Below, piece after piece: positions 47,350-57,200 of a stretch of DNA of 64,000 nt. Every line of letters starts with the position of its first letter. Position 1 is the first letter of the stretch. The notes under the pieces are model-generated. The model searched no databases and was not told the origin of the DNA. It worked only from the letters and a program-made list of their open reading frames with translations. The stretch lies in the NCBI RefSeq assembly GCF_900109545.1, contig NZ_FOAP01000004.1, positions 372,001 through 436,000 of the forward strand, written 5' to 3'. Made by a program: the position numbers and the translations under genes. This DNA is from Stigmatella aurantiaca. Lineage in GTDB: Bacteria; Myxococcota; Myxococcia; Myxococcales; Myxococcaceae.

Positions 47350-47451
47350 AGTGGAGCCAATCTCCCAAGAAGAAGAGCCCTTTTCAGGGGGCAGTGGGGG
47401 CCAAGTCAAGCCGTGCTCGAGAATGAGATGCCGCAGCTTTTTATACGTTCT

Positions 47452-48687
47452 TCAAACGGTCCAGGAGACGGGCAAGAGTTCCACATACGATCCATGAGGC
47501 AGGCTGGCTGCCTGCCGAGGGAAGTGAAGCAGGTGGGTGGCCGTGCTGGCCGAGCGCAAGGCCCCGGACGTCTGGGTGGCGAGCGGGCGGACCCACAGCT
47601 CGCCGTCCCGCCAGGTGGCCTGCGTGCGGACGTAATGGGCCAGCCCCATGGGCTTGCGCAGCTCGCCGTCCAGGCGGCCTGACACCCGGGGCGGCTCCAC
47701 GTCGGTGAGCCCCAGCAGGCGCCGGATCACCGGGCGCACGAACAGCTCGAACGTCACCAGGGAAGAGGTGGGGTTGCCGGGCAGTCCCATGTACAGGGTG
47801 TGGCCCTTGCGGCCCACGGCCAGGGGCTTGCCGGGCTTGATGGCCACGCGCCAGAAGTCCATCGCCACGCCTTGCCCCTCCAGCGCGGCTTTCACGAAAT
47901 CCCGCTCGCCCACGGAGACGCCCGCGCTGGTGAGCACCACGTCGAAGTCCCGCGCGTCCGCGAGCCGCGCGGACACTTCCTCCAGGGTGTCCCGGGCGAT
48001 TCCCAGGGGCGTGGGCACGCCGCCCGCCCGGGCCACCGCCAGGGCCAGGGTGGGGGCATTGGTGTCGACGATGCGGCCCTCGGGGGGCTCGTCTCCCCGG
48101 CACAGCTCGTCTCCCGTGGAGAGGATGGCGACCCGGGGCCGGCGCGGCACGGGCACCGAGAACAGGCCCTGCCCGGCGATCAGCCCCAGCTCGGGAATGC
48201 CCAGCGGCGTGCCCCGGCCCAGCAGCAGCGTGCCCTTCTGCGCGTCCTCCCCCTGGGGGCGGACGAAGGTGCCGGGGGCCACCGCCTCCAGGATGTCCAC
48301 GGCCGGGGGGCCCTCGGCCTCGGGTACCTTCCGGGTGCGCTCCTGCATCACCACCGCGTCGGCCCCGGCGGGAAGGGGCGCGCCCGTCATGATCCGGGCA
48401 CAGGTGCCGGGGCGCAGTTCCACCCGGGGCGTCTGCCCGGCATGGATCGTCTCGCCGATGGTGAGCCGCACGGGCAGGGCGCCCGAGAGATCCGCCGCGC
48501 GCACCGCGTACCCATCCATGGCCGAGTTGTCCCAGGGGGGCAGCGTCCGCTGCGCCAGGAGGTCCGCGGCCAGGGCCCGGCCCAGGGCCTCGTCGAGGCG
48601 CGCCCACTCCATCGGCAGCGGGGAGGTCAGGGCGAGCGTGCGGGCTCGCGCGTCTTCCACCGCCAGCAATTCCGTTCCCATGCTCAT
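47452..48687 (-). CDS. moeA: Molybdopterin molybdotransferase MoeA
   Basis: 411 residues from ATG 48687 (MSMGTEL); the frame is open to 48750. It inserts molybdate into adenylated molybdopterin. Conserved parts are LPPWDNSAMDGYAVR, IMTGAPLPAGADAVV, ILSTGDEL, the MPT-binding SAGVSVGERDFVKAAL and the GLPGNPTSSLVTFELFVRP segment (partly shown). It complements moaA at 20787, although the two genes are about 27 kb apart. Confidence 0.93.
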   Translation of the reverse strand: MSMGTELLAVEDARARTLALTSPLPMEWARLDEALGRALAADLLAQRTLPPWDNSAMDGYAVRAADLSGALPVRLTIGETIHAGQTPRVELRPGTCARIMTGAPLPAGADAVVMQERTRKVPEAEGPPAVDILEAVAPGTFVRPQGEDAQKGTLLLGRGTPLGIPELGLIAGQGLFSVPVPRRPRVAILSTGDELCRGDEPPEGRIVDTNAPTLALAVARAGGVPTPLGIARDTLEEVSARLADARDFDVVLTSAGVSVGERDFVKAALEGQGVAMDFWRVAIKPGKPLAVGRKGHTLYMGLPGNPTSSLVTFELFVRPVIRRLLGLTDVEPPRVSGRLDGELRKPMGLAHYVRTQATWRDGELWVRPLATQTSGALRSASTATHLLHFPRQAASLPHGSYVELLPVSWTV

Positions 48688-48845
48688 GGGCGCACTGAGG
48701 TCGAACTCCCTAGGAAATTCAAGACTTTGTTTGACAGGCCCGCTGATCACCGTTACAAGCTGCGGTGATCGCGTGACACGCGTCCCAGCAAGGGCGATCC
48801 CGCCAACCCGTTGAAATTAAACGGGAAACTGAGGAGACAGCGTCG

Positions 48846-50225
48846 ATGGCCAAGCCCAAGTCCGGGGCCAAGAAAGCGACCCCCGCCCCCAAGAAAGAAG
48901 ACAGCGCGGCGAGGCTGGAGTTGCTCAAAAGCGCGAGTAAGCGGGTGGCGAAGGTGGCAACGAAAGTGGCCAAAGCCGTGAAAGACGTGAAGGACAAGGT
49001 GACCAAGTCCGCCAAAACCAAGGCGCCCGCCAAGGCGTCCCCGGACAAGGCAGTCGAGAAGTCCGTGGACAAGCCCGCCAAGGGCGCCAGCGAGAAGGCC
49101 CCGGCCAAGGCGAAGACCGCTGCCACCGCCAAGGGCGCTCCCGCCAAGAGCGCCCCCGAGGCGCCCGCCAAGGCGAAGGGTGCCACGTCCAAGGGCGGCA
49201 AGGCCGCCGCGGCGCCCCAGCCCCCGCCTCAGGAGCGGCCGCGTCCCCGGGCCACGAAGTTGCCCCCCGTGGGCGAGCCCCTGACCAAGCGCGAGACGGA
49301 GCAGTTGCTCACGGCCGGTGAAGGCCGGGGCGTGATGGGCGAGGGCAGCCTCAAGGGCCGGCTGGTGGTGAGCGACGGCATGCCGCACCTCGTCGTGGTT
49401 GGCCGCGACAAGCGCGAGCTGACCTTCCTGCTCCAGGGGCCTGATCAAGAGGTGCTCCCGGCCTATGTGGAGCACAAGGTCTCCGTCAGCGGGTTGATCC
49501 GCAAGCTGACGAACTACGGCGGCACGGTGGATGTCCGCAAGTACTCGGCGAAGAAGAATGAGGCGGAGGTTCCCGTCGCCACGCCCGTGGAGACCGAGGC
49601 CAAGCTGCGCTACCTGTCGCCCGGGGAGGTCTCCATGGTGACGAGCGCTGGCATGGGCTCGGGCATCAAGGGCTTCGCCTCGCTGCGCGGCAACCTGGAG
49701 ATGACGGGCGAGGACTTCGTCCTGGTGCTCTCCAACGGGGGCACGCGCCAGCAGGTGTCCTTCCTGCTGGAGGGCAAGAACGCCAAGGGCATGCGCCGCC
49801 ACGTGGGCCAGCTGCTCGTCGTCACCGGCGTCGTCGAGAAGGCGTCCGGCTGGGGCGGCAAGGTCATCGTGGAGAACTTCGAGCCCCGGCCCGCCGAGGC
49901 CCGCGTGTCCCGCGAGGACATGGAGATCGTCCACGTGGAGGGCGAGGTGCCCACCTCGGTGGACGTGAAGCTCAACCACGGGCTCACCGTGCGCCTGCAG
50001 GAGCAGCCAGGGTACACCTGGGCCATCGAGCCCACCCTGGCCAAGCGCGTGGGCCTGCGGGAAGCCCGCTACGAGCCAGGCTCCGATGAGACACCGGCGA
50101 CGCGGGAATTCTTCTTCACCCCGCGCAACCCCGGCGTCAGCGAGGTGGAGTTCTTCCTCGCCAAGGCCCTCACGCCCGGGGTCGTCGAGCGCTCGTTCAA
50201 GATCAACGTAACGGTCAAACCTTGA
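48846..50225 (+). CDS. Histone-H1-like tail protein with tandem beta-domains and a chagasin-type C-terminus
   Basis: 459 residues. The first about 140 are almost only Ala, Lys, Pro and Ser (KSGAKKATPAPKK; APAKAKG repeats), like histone-H1 tails. Two related segments follow at about 175-245 and 270-355, each with a beta-rich, OB-like RLVVSDGMPHLVVVGRDKREL or LEMTGEDFVLVLSNGGTRQQ pattern. The C-terminus (about 375-459) looks like a chagasin/I42 peptidase-inhibitor domain: GLTVRLQEQPGYTWAIEP, then FFFTPRNPGVSEVEFFLAK. A hairpin (CCCGTT/AACGGG) and GAGGAG precede the ATG. Cytoplasmic or DNA-bound location is likely from the tail; no signal peptide is seen. Confidence 0.75.
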   Translation: MAKPKSGAKKATPAPKKEDSAARLELLKSASKRVAKVATKVAKAVKDVKDKVTKSAKTKAPAKASPDKAVEKSVDKPAKGASEKAPAKAKTAATAKGAPAKSAPEAPAKAKGATSKGGKAAAAPQPPPQERPRPRATKLPPVGEPLTKRETEQLLTAGEGRGVMGEGSLKGRLVVSDGMPHLVVVGRDKRELTFLLQGPDQEVLPAYVEHKVSVSGLIRKLTNYGGTVDVRKYSAKKNEAEVPVATPVETEAKLRYLSPGEVSMVTSAGMGSGIKGFASLRGNLEMTGEDFVLVLSNGGTRQQVSFLLEGKNAKGMRRHVGQLLVVTGVVEKASGWGGKVIVENFEPRPAEARVSREDMEIVHVEGEVPTSVDVKLNHGLTVRLQEQPGYTWAIEPTLAKRVGLREARYEPGSDETPATREFFFTPRNPGVSEVEFFLAKALTPGVVERSFKINVTVKP

Positions 50226-50246
50226 GGGATTGGCGCGGACCCACGC

Positions 50247-50284
50247 CTGGCCAGGAGACATTCGTGGCCAGGGGGGTTCCCCCC
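50247..50284 (+). terminator. Tandem GC hairpins before the RNase R gene
   Basis: CTGGCCA/TGGCCAG (50247-50271) and GGGGGG-TT-CCCCCC (50271-50284) are back-to-back hairpins starting 22 bases after the preceding stop. No T-run follows. They could terminate that gene or shape the RNase R leader. Confidence 0.4.
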
Positions 50285-50340
50285 AAGGCTCGTCAGGCCT
50301 ACCCGTTCTATAGGCGGGAAGGCCCGCGCCGTGATCCTTC

Positions 50341-53103
50341 GTGAACCCAACCTCTGAGCAGATCAAGCAGCTTCTCTCCGATGCCGACCACCCCTTGGGG
50401 GTGAAGGAACTCCTTCGGCTCGCTGGCCTGCACCCCGGTCAACAGACCGAGCTCAAGCGCACCCTCCGGGAGATGGTTCGCGGCGGGCAGATCCTCAAGG
50501 AAGGCAAGCGCTTCCGGGTCGAAGAGCCCCGGCACGTCAGCGCCGCGTCCCGCCCTCACGGTGGCCCCCGGGGCCACGAGGCGCCGGGGCAGCTAGAGGG
50601 GGTTCTCCACGTCCATCGCGATGGCTACGGGTTCGTTCATCCCCTGTCGGGCGAGGGGGACAACGTCTTCCTGCCGCCCTCTGAGGCCGCCCGGGCCCTG
50701 GACAATGACCGGGTGCTGGTGGAGGTGATGGGCCGTCCGGGCCGCCTGGAGGGCCGCCTGGTCCGGGTGATGGAGCGGCGCCGCCAACTCGTGGTGGGGA
50801 CCTATGAAGAGCGGGGCGGGCGGCATGCGGCGGTGGTGCCGCTCGATGCCAGCCTGCAGGGGCCCATCCGGGTGCCGCGCACCCAGATGGCGCGCGATGG
50901 GGACCTGGTGAAGGTCCGCCTCGGCGTGGGCTCGCAGATCCTCGATGCGGAGGAGGGGCTCTTTGGCGAGGTGGCCGGCTCGCTGGGCAAGCGGGGCGAC
51001 CCCAGCGCCGAGGTGCTCTCGATTGCCTACGGGCAGGGCTTCAACGACGAGTTCCCGCCGGAGGTGATGGACGAGGCGGACCGGGTGGGACCGGCCGTCT
51101 CCGAGGAGGAGGCGCGCGGGGAGTCCCGGAAGGATCTGCGCGCCCTGCCGCTCATCACCATTGATGGCGAGGACGCGCGCGACTTCGATGACGCGGTGTA
51201 CGCGGAGCCGCAGGGCAACGGCTGGCGGCTGGTGGTCGCCATCGCGGACGTGACGCACTACGTGCGCGAGGGCATGGCGCTGGACGCGGAGGCGCTGCGC
51301 CGGGCCACCTCGGTGTACCTGCCGGACCGGGTGCTGCCCATGCTGCCGGAGCGGTTGAGCAACGGCATCTGCTCGCTGCGCCCCGAGGAGGACCGGCTGT
51401 GCATGGTGGCGGACATGGTGTTCGATGCCCGGGCCCACCTGCGCTCCTATGAGCTGTACCCGGGCGTGATGCGCAGCGTGGCCCGCTGCACCTACAACGA
51501 GGTGCAGGCGGTGCTGGACGGGGAGGACGTGCCCCATCGCAATCACCTGCGCCCCCAGTTCGAGCGGCTCCTGGCCCTGTCGCGCGCGCTGCGCAAGATG
51601 CGCCAGGGCCGCGGGGCCATCGACTTCGACTTGCCCGAGCACAAGGTGGTGATGGGCGAGGAGGGCCAGCCCGAGCGCATGGAGAAGCGCGAGCGCAAGG
51701 AGAGCCACCGCCTCATCGAAGAATGCATGCTCGCCGCCAACGAGGCGGTGGCGAAGTTCTTCCAGGACGAGGAGCTTCCTTCCGTCTACCGCTTCCACGG
51801 TGAGCCGGACGAGCAGAAGCTGGCCTCCTTCGCCACGCTGGCGCAGGCCTATGGCTTCAAGCTCCGGATGGACGATGGGCTGAGCTCGAAGGATCTGAAC
51901 GCCTTCGTCTCCCAACTGGAGGGCCACCCCGAGCAGCGCGCGCTGAACCAGCTGCTGCTGCGCTCGATGATGCAGGCCGTGTATTCGTCCACCCAGGTGG
52001 GACACTACGGCCTGGCGGCGGAGCACTACCTGCACTTCACCTCGCCCATCCGCCGCTACCCGGACCTGCTGGTGCACCGGCTGCTCAAGGCGCACTGGGT
52101 GCGCCGGGGCAAGCAGCGCTCCGCGGTGATGGTGGAGCGCGAGGAGGAGCGGCTGGAGGCCATGGCGGAGCAGAGCTCCGAGCGCGAGCGCGCCGCCATG
52201 CTGGTGGAGCGCGAGGTCATCTCCTTCTACGCCACCCTCCTGATGAAGGACCGGGTGGGCGAGGAGTTCGACGCCACCGTCTCCTCCGTCACCGACTTTG
52301 GCTTCTTCGTGGAGCTGGACACCGAGCACGTCGAGGGGCTGGTGAAGACCGACGCCCTGGGGTTCGGCGGCCGGTTGGACAAGCTGCTGCACGCGCTGGT
52401 GTACCCGGACGGCCGGCGGATCCGCGTGGGCCAGAAGTGCCGGGTGCGCTTGGTGTCCGTGAGCACCGAGCGGCGGCAGATGGACTTCGAGCCCCTGGAG
52501 CTCGACAGCCAGCCCGTGACACGCCCGGAGCCGCGGCCCCGCCGCCCGTGGGAGAGGGAAGAGCTGCCCCACGTCGCGGAGCCTCCCCGGCACCGCCGGT
52601 TCGTCCGCGAGGGGCAGCGCGAGGAAGCCGCCCCGAGCCGCTTCGAGAAACGCCGCCCCACGCCCCGCGAGGCCCCCCGGTCTCCGGCGGCCGAGGAGCC
52701 GCGCCGCCGCCGGTTCGTGGTGCGTCCCGCCCTGGCTCCGGAGACGCCCCCGGAGGCCGAGGCGCCTTCCCGGTGGCAGCCTCCCGCCAGGGAGCCGGAC
52801 GAGGGGGCCTCCGGGCCGGACGCTCCCGCGAAATCGCCACACCCCGGCTTCGATCGCATCCGGGCCCTGGCCGCCCAGAGCCACCGTGCGGCGCAGAGCC
52901 CCCGGATGGCGCCCGCTCACCCGCGGGAAGAGCCTTCCCCGGAGCACTGGGCTCAGAGGTCTGCCCGCAAGGCGGCCCCGAGCGGCAAGAAGACCCAGCG
53001 CAGCGAGGCGCCCGCAGGCAAGCGCAAGGGGGCCCCGGGCGGAGGCAAGCCCAGCGCCCCCAAGGCCCGGGGCAAGTTCAAGCCGGGGCGGCGCTCCCGC
53101 TGA
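50341..53103 (+). CDS. rnr: Ribonuclease R (RNB-family 3'-5' exoribonuclease)
   Basis: 920 residues, longer than the usual about 750-810. An N-terminal winged-helix segment (1-about 60, NPTSEQIKQLLSDADHPLGV) is followed by cold-shock domains, then the RNB nuclease with TIDGEDARDFDDAVYAE, whose Asp residues bind Mg2+, and ESHRLIEECMLAANE. An S1 domain (about 635-715; FDATVSSVTDFGFFVEL) follows. About 200 residues of Arg/Pro/Ala/Lys-rich tail end the protein. It degrades structured RNA, ribosomal RNA and mRNA. The start is GTG at 50341, without a strong ribosome-binding site. Confidence 0.92.
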   Translation: MNPTSEQIKQLLSDADHPLGVKELLRLAGLHPGQQTELKRTLREMVRGGQILKEGKRFRVEEPRHVSAASRPHGGPRGHEAPGQLEGVLHVHRDGYGFVHPLSGEGDNVFLPPSEAARALDNDRVLVEVMGRPGRLEGRLVRVMERRRQLVVGTYEERGGRHAAVVPLDASLQGPIRVPRTQMARDGDLVKVRLGVGSQILDAEEGLFGEVAGSLGKRGDPSAEVLSIAYGQGFNDEFPPEVMDEADRVGPAVSEEEARGESRKDLRALPLITIDGEDARDFDDAVYAEPQGNGWRLVVAIADVTHYVREGMALDAEALRRATSVYLPDRVLPMLPERLSNGICSLRPEEDRLCMVADMVFDARAHLRSYELYPGVMRSVARCTYNEVQAVLDGEDVPHRNHLRPQFERLLALSRALRKMRQGRGAIDFDLPEHKVVMGEEGQPERMEKRERKESHRLIEECMLAANEAVAKFFQDEELPSVYRFHGEPDEQKLASFATLAQAYGFKLRMDDGLSSKDLNAFVSQLEGHPEQRALNQLLLRSMMQAVYSSTQVGHYGLAAEHYLHFTSPIRRYPDLLVHRLLKAHWVRRGKQRSAVMVEREEERLEAMAEQSSERERAAMLVEREVISFYATLLMKDRVGEEFDATVSSVTDFGFFVELDTEHVEGLVKTDALGFGGRLDKLLHALVYPDGRRIRVGQKCRVRLVSVSTERRQMDFEPLELDSQPVTRPEPRPRRPWEREELPHVAEPPRHRRFVREGQREEAAPSRFEKRRPTPREAPRSPAAEEPRRRRFVVRPALAPETPPEAEAPSRWQPPAREPDEGASGPDAPAKSPHPGFDRIRALAAQSHRAAQSPRMAPAHPREEPSPEHWAQRSARKAAPSGKKTQRSEAPAGKRKGAPGGGKPSAPKARGKFKPGRRSR

Positions 53104-53107
53104 GGCG

Positions 53108-54010
53108 TCAGTCGAGCCAGTTCGGGAAGAGGTGCAGGTAGTCCGACTGGCGCATGCGCGTGGAGAGGGGCCGGTAGCTCACGCCGTTGTAGGTGCACTG
53201 GTTGTAGAAGGGGGCCAGCAGGTCCCCCGAGCACCGCTGCCGGCACGAGCCGATGAACTTCAGGGGCTCGCACAGGGGGCCCGTCTCGCCGCCTCCCTCC
53301 AGCTCGCCGCAGGCCCGCGTGAGGTAGCTGGCCTCATCGAACACCGTCTTGTCGATGCCGAAGTAGAGCCCCTCGCCGTTGAAGAGGTTCCCGAAGAAGC
53401 AGGCCTCGCGGACATTGAACTGGGCCAGCTCGACGACGCTGTAGGGGATGGGGTCTCCGTCCGCGGCGCGCCCCAGCACCGAGATGGTGACGTGCTCGCC
53501 GTACCGGTTCACGTGCGCCAGCATGCACGAGGTGATGGTCTGCTGCTCGGCCAGGGAGGCCGGCGCCCCTCCGGCCCACGCGGGCGCCAGGCCCAGCCCT
53601 CCTGCCCATTTGTAGGTCTTCCCCGTGGGCGGGTAGGTGAACGCGCGCGTCTGTCCGGCCGGGACCGCGCAGCGCACCACGTAGGTCATCACCATGTCGG
53701 ACAGCTCGGGATCCGTCGAGAACCACCCCGCGAAGGCCTCCGTGGACAGGCCATTGGCGGAGAGGCCGTTGGCGGAGAGGCCGTTGGCCGACAGTCCATT
53801 GGCGGACAGTCCATTGGCCGACAGCCCATTGAAGGAGGAAAGCGCCGGGTGATGGGTGTTGAGCCTCGGAGCCTCCACCTCGGGCTCGTGAGGTCCACAA
53901 TTCGATGCTCCCGCCCACACGAAGACCATGGCGAGCCTCATCCAGGCCTGTAGTCTTGCCTCCGCCCCGGGGCGGGCCTGACGCTCTTCCGTGTTCGATG
54001 CGGCCGTCAT
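53108..54010 (-). CDS. Secreted protein with six NGLSA pentapeptide repeats
   Basis: 300 residues in the frame; a start at the internal Met24 (MRLAMVFVWAGASNC) would give a better signal peptide, with a Cys that may be lipidated. Residues about 61-90 are six tandem NGLSA repeats encoded by 15-base units. A following about 200-residue region has about nine cysteines (MTYVVRCAVPAG, FFGNLFNGEGLYFGI, CGELEGGG, CRQRCSGDLLAPFYNQC). It is probably cell-surface or periplasmic. No enzyme motif was recognised. Similar repeats occur in other myxobacterial secreted proteins. It is divergent from the cyclase gene at 54252. Confidence 0.78.
   Translation of the reverse strand: MTAASNTEERQARPGAEARLQAWMRLAMVFVWAGASNCGPHEPEVEAPRLNTHHPALSSFNGLSANGLSANGLSANGLSANGLSANGLSTEAFAGWFSTDPELSDMVMTYVVRCAVPAGQTRAFTYPPTGKTYKWAGGLGLAPAWAGGAPASLAEQQTITSCMLAHVNRYGEHVTISVLGRAADGDPIPYSVVELAQFNVREACFFGNLFNGEGLYFGIDKTVFDEASYLTRACGELEGGGETGPLCEPLKFIGSCRQRCSGDLLAPFYNQCTYNGVSYRPLSTRMRQSDYLHLFPNWLD
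53746..53835 (-). repeat. Six 15-bp tandem repeats encoding NGLSA
   Basis: Six consecutive 15-base units (about 53746-53835) of the type acagnccattggcgg, with one or two differences each and the last more diverged, encode the NGLSA block. They are in frame, so copy number can change without frameshift. Confidence 0.9.
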
Positions 54011-54083
54011 GACGAATCCTTTCTCTGTGCGAGGATGCCCAATGCTTCCTGGTGTATGGAGAGCGCCTCCATTTCATGTGATC

Positions 54084-54110
54084 CCCCTTTGCGATTCCGA
54101 ACGGAAGGGG
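54084..54110. promoter_or_regulatory. Nested inverted repeat between divergent genes
   Basis: CCCCTT (54084-54089) and AAGGGG (54105-54110) enclose TTCCG-AA-CGGAA. The site lies between the starts of the NGLSA-repeat gene and the cyclase gene and could be an operator for either. There is no other support. Confidence 0.3.
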
Positions 54111-54251
54111 CGTGCAGTGGTGGACACCCCTCGGAAGATTCGTCTCTTTTCCAATGAGAGGGGATGACCCTGGGCCAGGGATGACTCTCTTTGGCCAGAG
54201 GCTTGCGGACCCGGCCGTAGGGGGCGGTTCCACGAACTCACACGCCGGCGC

Positions 54252-57200
54252 ATGAACCTTCTCGCACCCACCATGGAGGCGCCGTCCGGCACGGTCGCCC
54301 TCGTCTTCACCGACATTCAGGGGTCCACCCTGTTGTGGGAGCGGTGCAGCACCGCCATGCGCACGGCGCTGGAATTGCATGACCGGATCCTGCGCACCCT
54401 GCTGGCCTCCAGCGGGGGCTACGAGGTGAAGACGCAGGGCGACTCGTTCATGGTGGCCTTCCCCTCGGCGCTGGAGGCGGTGCGCTGGTGCCTGGAGGTG
54501 CAGGAGGTCCTCTTGAGCGCGCCCTGGCCGCCGGAGCTCCTGGAGGAGCCCGAGGCGGCCGAGGTGATTGGCCCCCACGGGCTGCTGTACCGGGGGTTGC
54601 GCGTGCGCATGGGCGTGCACGTGGGCGAGCCCGAGCTGCGCATCAACACCCGCACGGGCCAGGTGGACTACATCGGCCGCATGGTGAACGTGGCGGCCCG
54701 CGTGGCGGAGGCGGGCCACGGCGGGCAGGTGCTGCTCAGCGGCATGGCCTGGGCGCAGGTGGCGGGCATGGTGGACCGCCTGGGGCGGCCCGCGGTGCGC
54801 GTGCTGGGCTCGTTCCGGCTCAAGGGCATTGGCGATCCGCTGCCCCTGCTGGAGGTGCTGCCCCCGTCGCTGGCGGACCGGCGCTTCGAGTCCCTGCGGG
54901 TCCAGGAGGCCCGCCGGGGCAACCTCCCCGAGGAGCCCGGGGACATCATCGGCCGCGAGGAGGAGCTGGAGTGCCTGCGCCTGTGGCTGGTGGAGGGCTG
55001 CCGGCTCATCACCATCCTGGGGCCCGGCGGCATGGGCAAGACGCGGCTGGCCACCCACTTCGGCGGCCTCCAGATGGGGAGCCGGCAGTGGGAGGGCGGC
55101 GTCTGGTGGTGTGATTTGACCGAGGCGAAGACGCTGGAGGGCTTCTGCCACGCCGTGGGCCAGGCGCTCGGCGTGCAGCTGACCAGCGGCGGCGCGGAGG
55201 AGGCCCCGGTGGATCTGCTGGGCCGCGCGCTGGGAGGCCGGGGCGCGGCCCTGGTCATCCTCGACAACCTGGAGCACCTCACCCAGCTCATGCCCGCGAC
55301 GCTCCGGCGCTGGCTGGCGATGGCGCCGCAGGTCCGCTTCCTCGTCACCTCCCAGGAGTCGCTGCGGATGGCGGGCGAGCGCATCCTGGATCTGGCGCCC
55401 ATGGGGCTGCCCGACTACCGGGACACCTCGCTGGAGGCGGTGTCGCGCTCGGACGCGGTGCGCCTGTTCGTGCGGCGGGCCCAGGCGGCCCGGGGCTCCT
55501 TCGAGCTGACCGCGGCGGATGCCCCCCTGGTGGCGGACATCGTGCGCCGGTTGGACGGCATCGCGCTGGCCATCGAGCTGGCCGCCGCGCGCACGGCCTT
55601 GCTGGGCATCCGCCAGCTCCGGGAGCGCCTCTCGCGGCGCTTCGAGCTGCTCAACAGCGGCATGCGCGACGCGGTGGCGCGGCAGGCCACGTTGCGCGGG
55701 GCAATCGACTGGTCGTGGAGCCTGCTGGACATGACCGAGCAGGTGGTGCTGGCGCAGTGCTCGGTGTTCCGCGGGGGCTTCACCCTGGAGGCCGCCGAGG
55801 CGGTCATCGCCCTGCCGCATGGCGGGCCTGATGTGCTGGAGGTGGTGCAGGCGCTGCGGTCCAAGTCGCTCCTGCGCTCGGATGCCGCCGAGGGGCTGTC
55901 CGGTGAGCTGCGCCTGAGCATGTACGAGAGCATCCGCGAGTACGCCTCCGCCCGGCTGGACGAGACGGGGCTGGGCGCGGAGCTGGTGTCCCGCCACGCG
56001 GAGTACTACCTGTCGCTGGCCCGGGAGCTCCGGGGCCCCGCGAAGGGCGGGGGCGTGGAGGCCCTGCGCCGGCTGACGCTCGAGCGGGAGAACCTGCTGT
56101 CCGTCTGCGACTACGCGTTCAAGGAAGGGTCTCCCACGCTGGAGTCGGTGCAGCGGGCGCTGGAGGCGCTGGTGCTGCTTGAGCCCGACGTCATCACCCG
56201 GGGGCCCCTGGGGCTCACGCTGTCGCGGCTGGACAAGGCGCTGGAGCAGGCCGCCACGCTGTCCGGGGAGTGGCTGCTGAGCGCCGAGGCCCTCGCGGTG
56301 CGGGGCCGCATCTACCTGGAGACGGGCCAGATCGAGGCGGCCCGGAGGGATCTCGAGGCGGCACGCAAGCCCTTCCAGCAGCTCGGGGAGGTGGCCCGGG
56401 AGAAGCGGCTGCTCGTGGATCTGTCGATCGTCGCCCGGCACGAAGGGGACGTGGCCTCCGCGTGGGAGCTGATCCAGGAGGCGCTCCAGCTCCCCTCGGG
56501 CGGGGACCGCTGGCTGGACGCGTACGCGCTCGGCAACCTGGGCATCACCGAGCAGGTGCGCAGCGGGCCCGAGGCGGCCATCACGCACCTGCACGAGGCG
56601 CTGAAGCTGTTCCAGCTCGTGGGGGACGCGGCCTTCGAGGTGCTGTTCCTCAACAACCTGGCCTCCGCCATTGGCGAGTCCGGCAGGACGATGCAGGCGG
56701 TGGGCTTCCTGGAGGAGGCCTTCGCCAAGGCGCTGGGCTCGGGGAGCCGCGCGGGACAGGCGTTCGCGCGGCTCAACCTGGGCTGCTACCTGCTGGAGGC
56801 GGACCAGCCCACCGAGGCGATTCAGCACCTGGAGGCGGTGGTGGAGCTGGGGCGCCAGCTCGGCCTGCGCATCGTGGAAGGGTGTGCCCGGGGCGAGCTG
56901 GGACGGGCATGCCTCAACGTGGGGGAGACGGAGAACGCGCGGGCCCACCTGCTCAACGCCACCTCGCTCCTGACGGGCGTGTCCCGGTGGCACGCCCTGC
57001 GCTTCTCCCTGCACCTGGCGGCGGTGCAGGCCGCCCAGGGGCAGTTGCTGGAGGCCCGGCGGGGCTTCGCGGCGCTGGGCGGCACGCAGGAGATCCGCAA
57101 TGATCCCGTGCTGCGCGAGCTGGCGGGGCTGCTCTTCGCCACGGTGGCGCTCGCCGAGCTGCGGGCGGTGCCCGGCGGCGGCCTGGAGGCGGAGCAGCGC

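Noticed and set aside
53746-53835. Short-spaced repeats as a CRISPR array
   Set aside because: The units are contiguous 15-mers without spacers and lie in frame in a coding region.
53334-57014. 1226-codon minus-strand frame across the cyclase-TPR gene
   Set aside because: It spans two real genes and is Arg/Gln/Leu-rich shadow sequence without any domain.
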